From an uncultured Desulfovibrio sp. (GTDB taxonomy: Bacteria; Desulfobacterota; Desulfovibrionia; Desulfovibrionales; Desulfovibrionaceae): a stretch of 6,467 nucleotides of DNA. Position numbers and translations under genes: made by a program. The stretch lies in contig UQJT01000072.1 of assembly GCA_900541395.1 (NCBI GenBank), positions 1 through 6,467 on the forward strand, in the 5' to 3' direction. Every line of letters starts with the position of its first letter. Position 1 is the stretch's first letter. The notes beneath the pieces are model-generated. The model was not told the origin of the DNA, did not search any database, and saw only the letters and a list, made by a program, of their open reading frames with translations. Below are positions 6,413 to 6,467 of the stretch, one piece after another.

Positions 6413-6461
6413 AGCGGTTTGCCGTTGAAAACGGCAACCGCTCCGGCGGCCGCGGGAGCGG
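6413..6461 (+). promoter_or_regulatory. Overlapping, mutually exclusive inverted repeats at the window end
   Basis: AGCGGTTTGCCGTT (6413-6426) pairs with AACGGCAACCGCT (6430-6442): 13 base pairs, one bulged T and a GAA loop. CCGCTCC (6438-6444) can instead pair with GGAGCGG (6455-6461). The two stems share bases 6438-6442 and cannot both form. No gene is visible from 6317 to the window end at 6467. This could be the leader of a downstream gene, a structured 3' end, or a protein-binding palindrome. Confidence 0.4.
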
Positions 6462-6467
6462 ACGCCC

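Overview
The window is GC-rich (roughly two-thirds G+C by eye) and entirely plus-strand coding. It holds the 3' part of a family 9 glycosyltransferase gene followed by a three-gene flagellar hook cluster, fliK-flgD-flgE. Gene order and protein style (a long FlgE, an Ala/Arg/Asp-rich FliK, a heptosyltransferase-like neighbour, a sigma-54-type promoter) point to a sulfate-reducing Desulfovibrio-type bacterium (Desulfovibrionaceae). This assignment rests on remembered gene order and composition, not on a search.

Layout: 1-939 is the C-terminal nucleotide-sugar-binding half of a GT9 enzyme with an unusual C-terminal extension; its 5' end lies outside the window. The 53-bp gap 940-992 contains a near-consensus sigma-54 promoter (951-967) and a strong ribosome binding site (981-986). 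fliK (993-2717), flgD (2759-3724) and flgE (3821-6316) follow, with small gaps (41 and 96 bp) that carry inverted repeats. A terminator-like hairpin (6342-6367) follows flgE. The last 100 bp are gene-free but rich in inverted repeats.

The three flagellar genes form one assembly module. FlgD is the scaffold cap on which hook subunits polymerise, FlgE is the hook subunit, and FliK is the secreted ruler that ends hook growth and switches export specificity. The sigma-54 site directly before fliK suggests that the three genes are expressed together as middle (hook-stage) flagellar genes. The upstream glycosyltransferase ends before the promoter and is probably a separate unit. It could act on lipopolysaccharide or, speculatively, on flagellar protein.

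No new defence, mobile or RNA system is visible. The points worth attention are departures within known families: a second Ig-like domain added to FlgD, an internally repeated insert in an oversized FlgE, a repeated helical module in the FliK N-terminus, a run of nine G inside flgE that could slip, a four-cysteine cluster and extra domain in the glycosyltransferase, and several stable inverted repeats between and after the genes.
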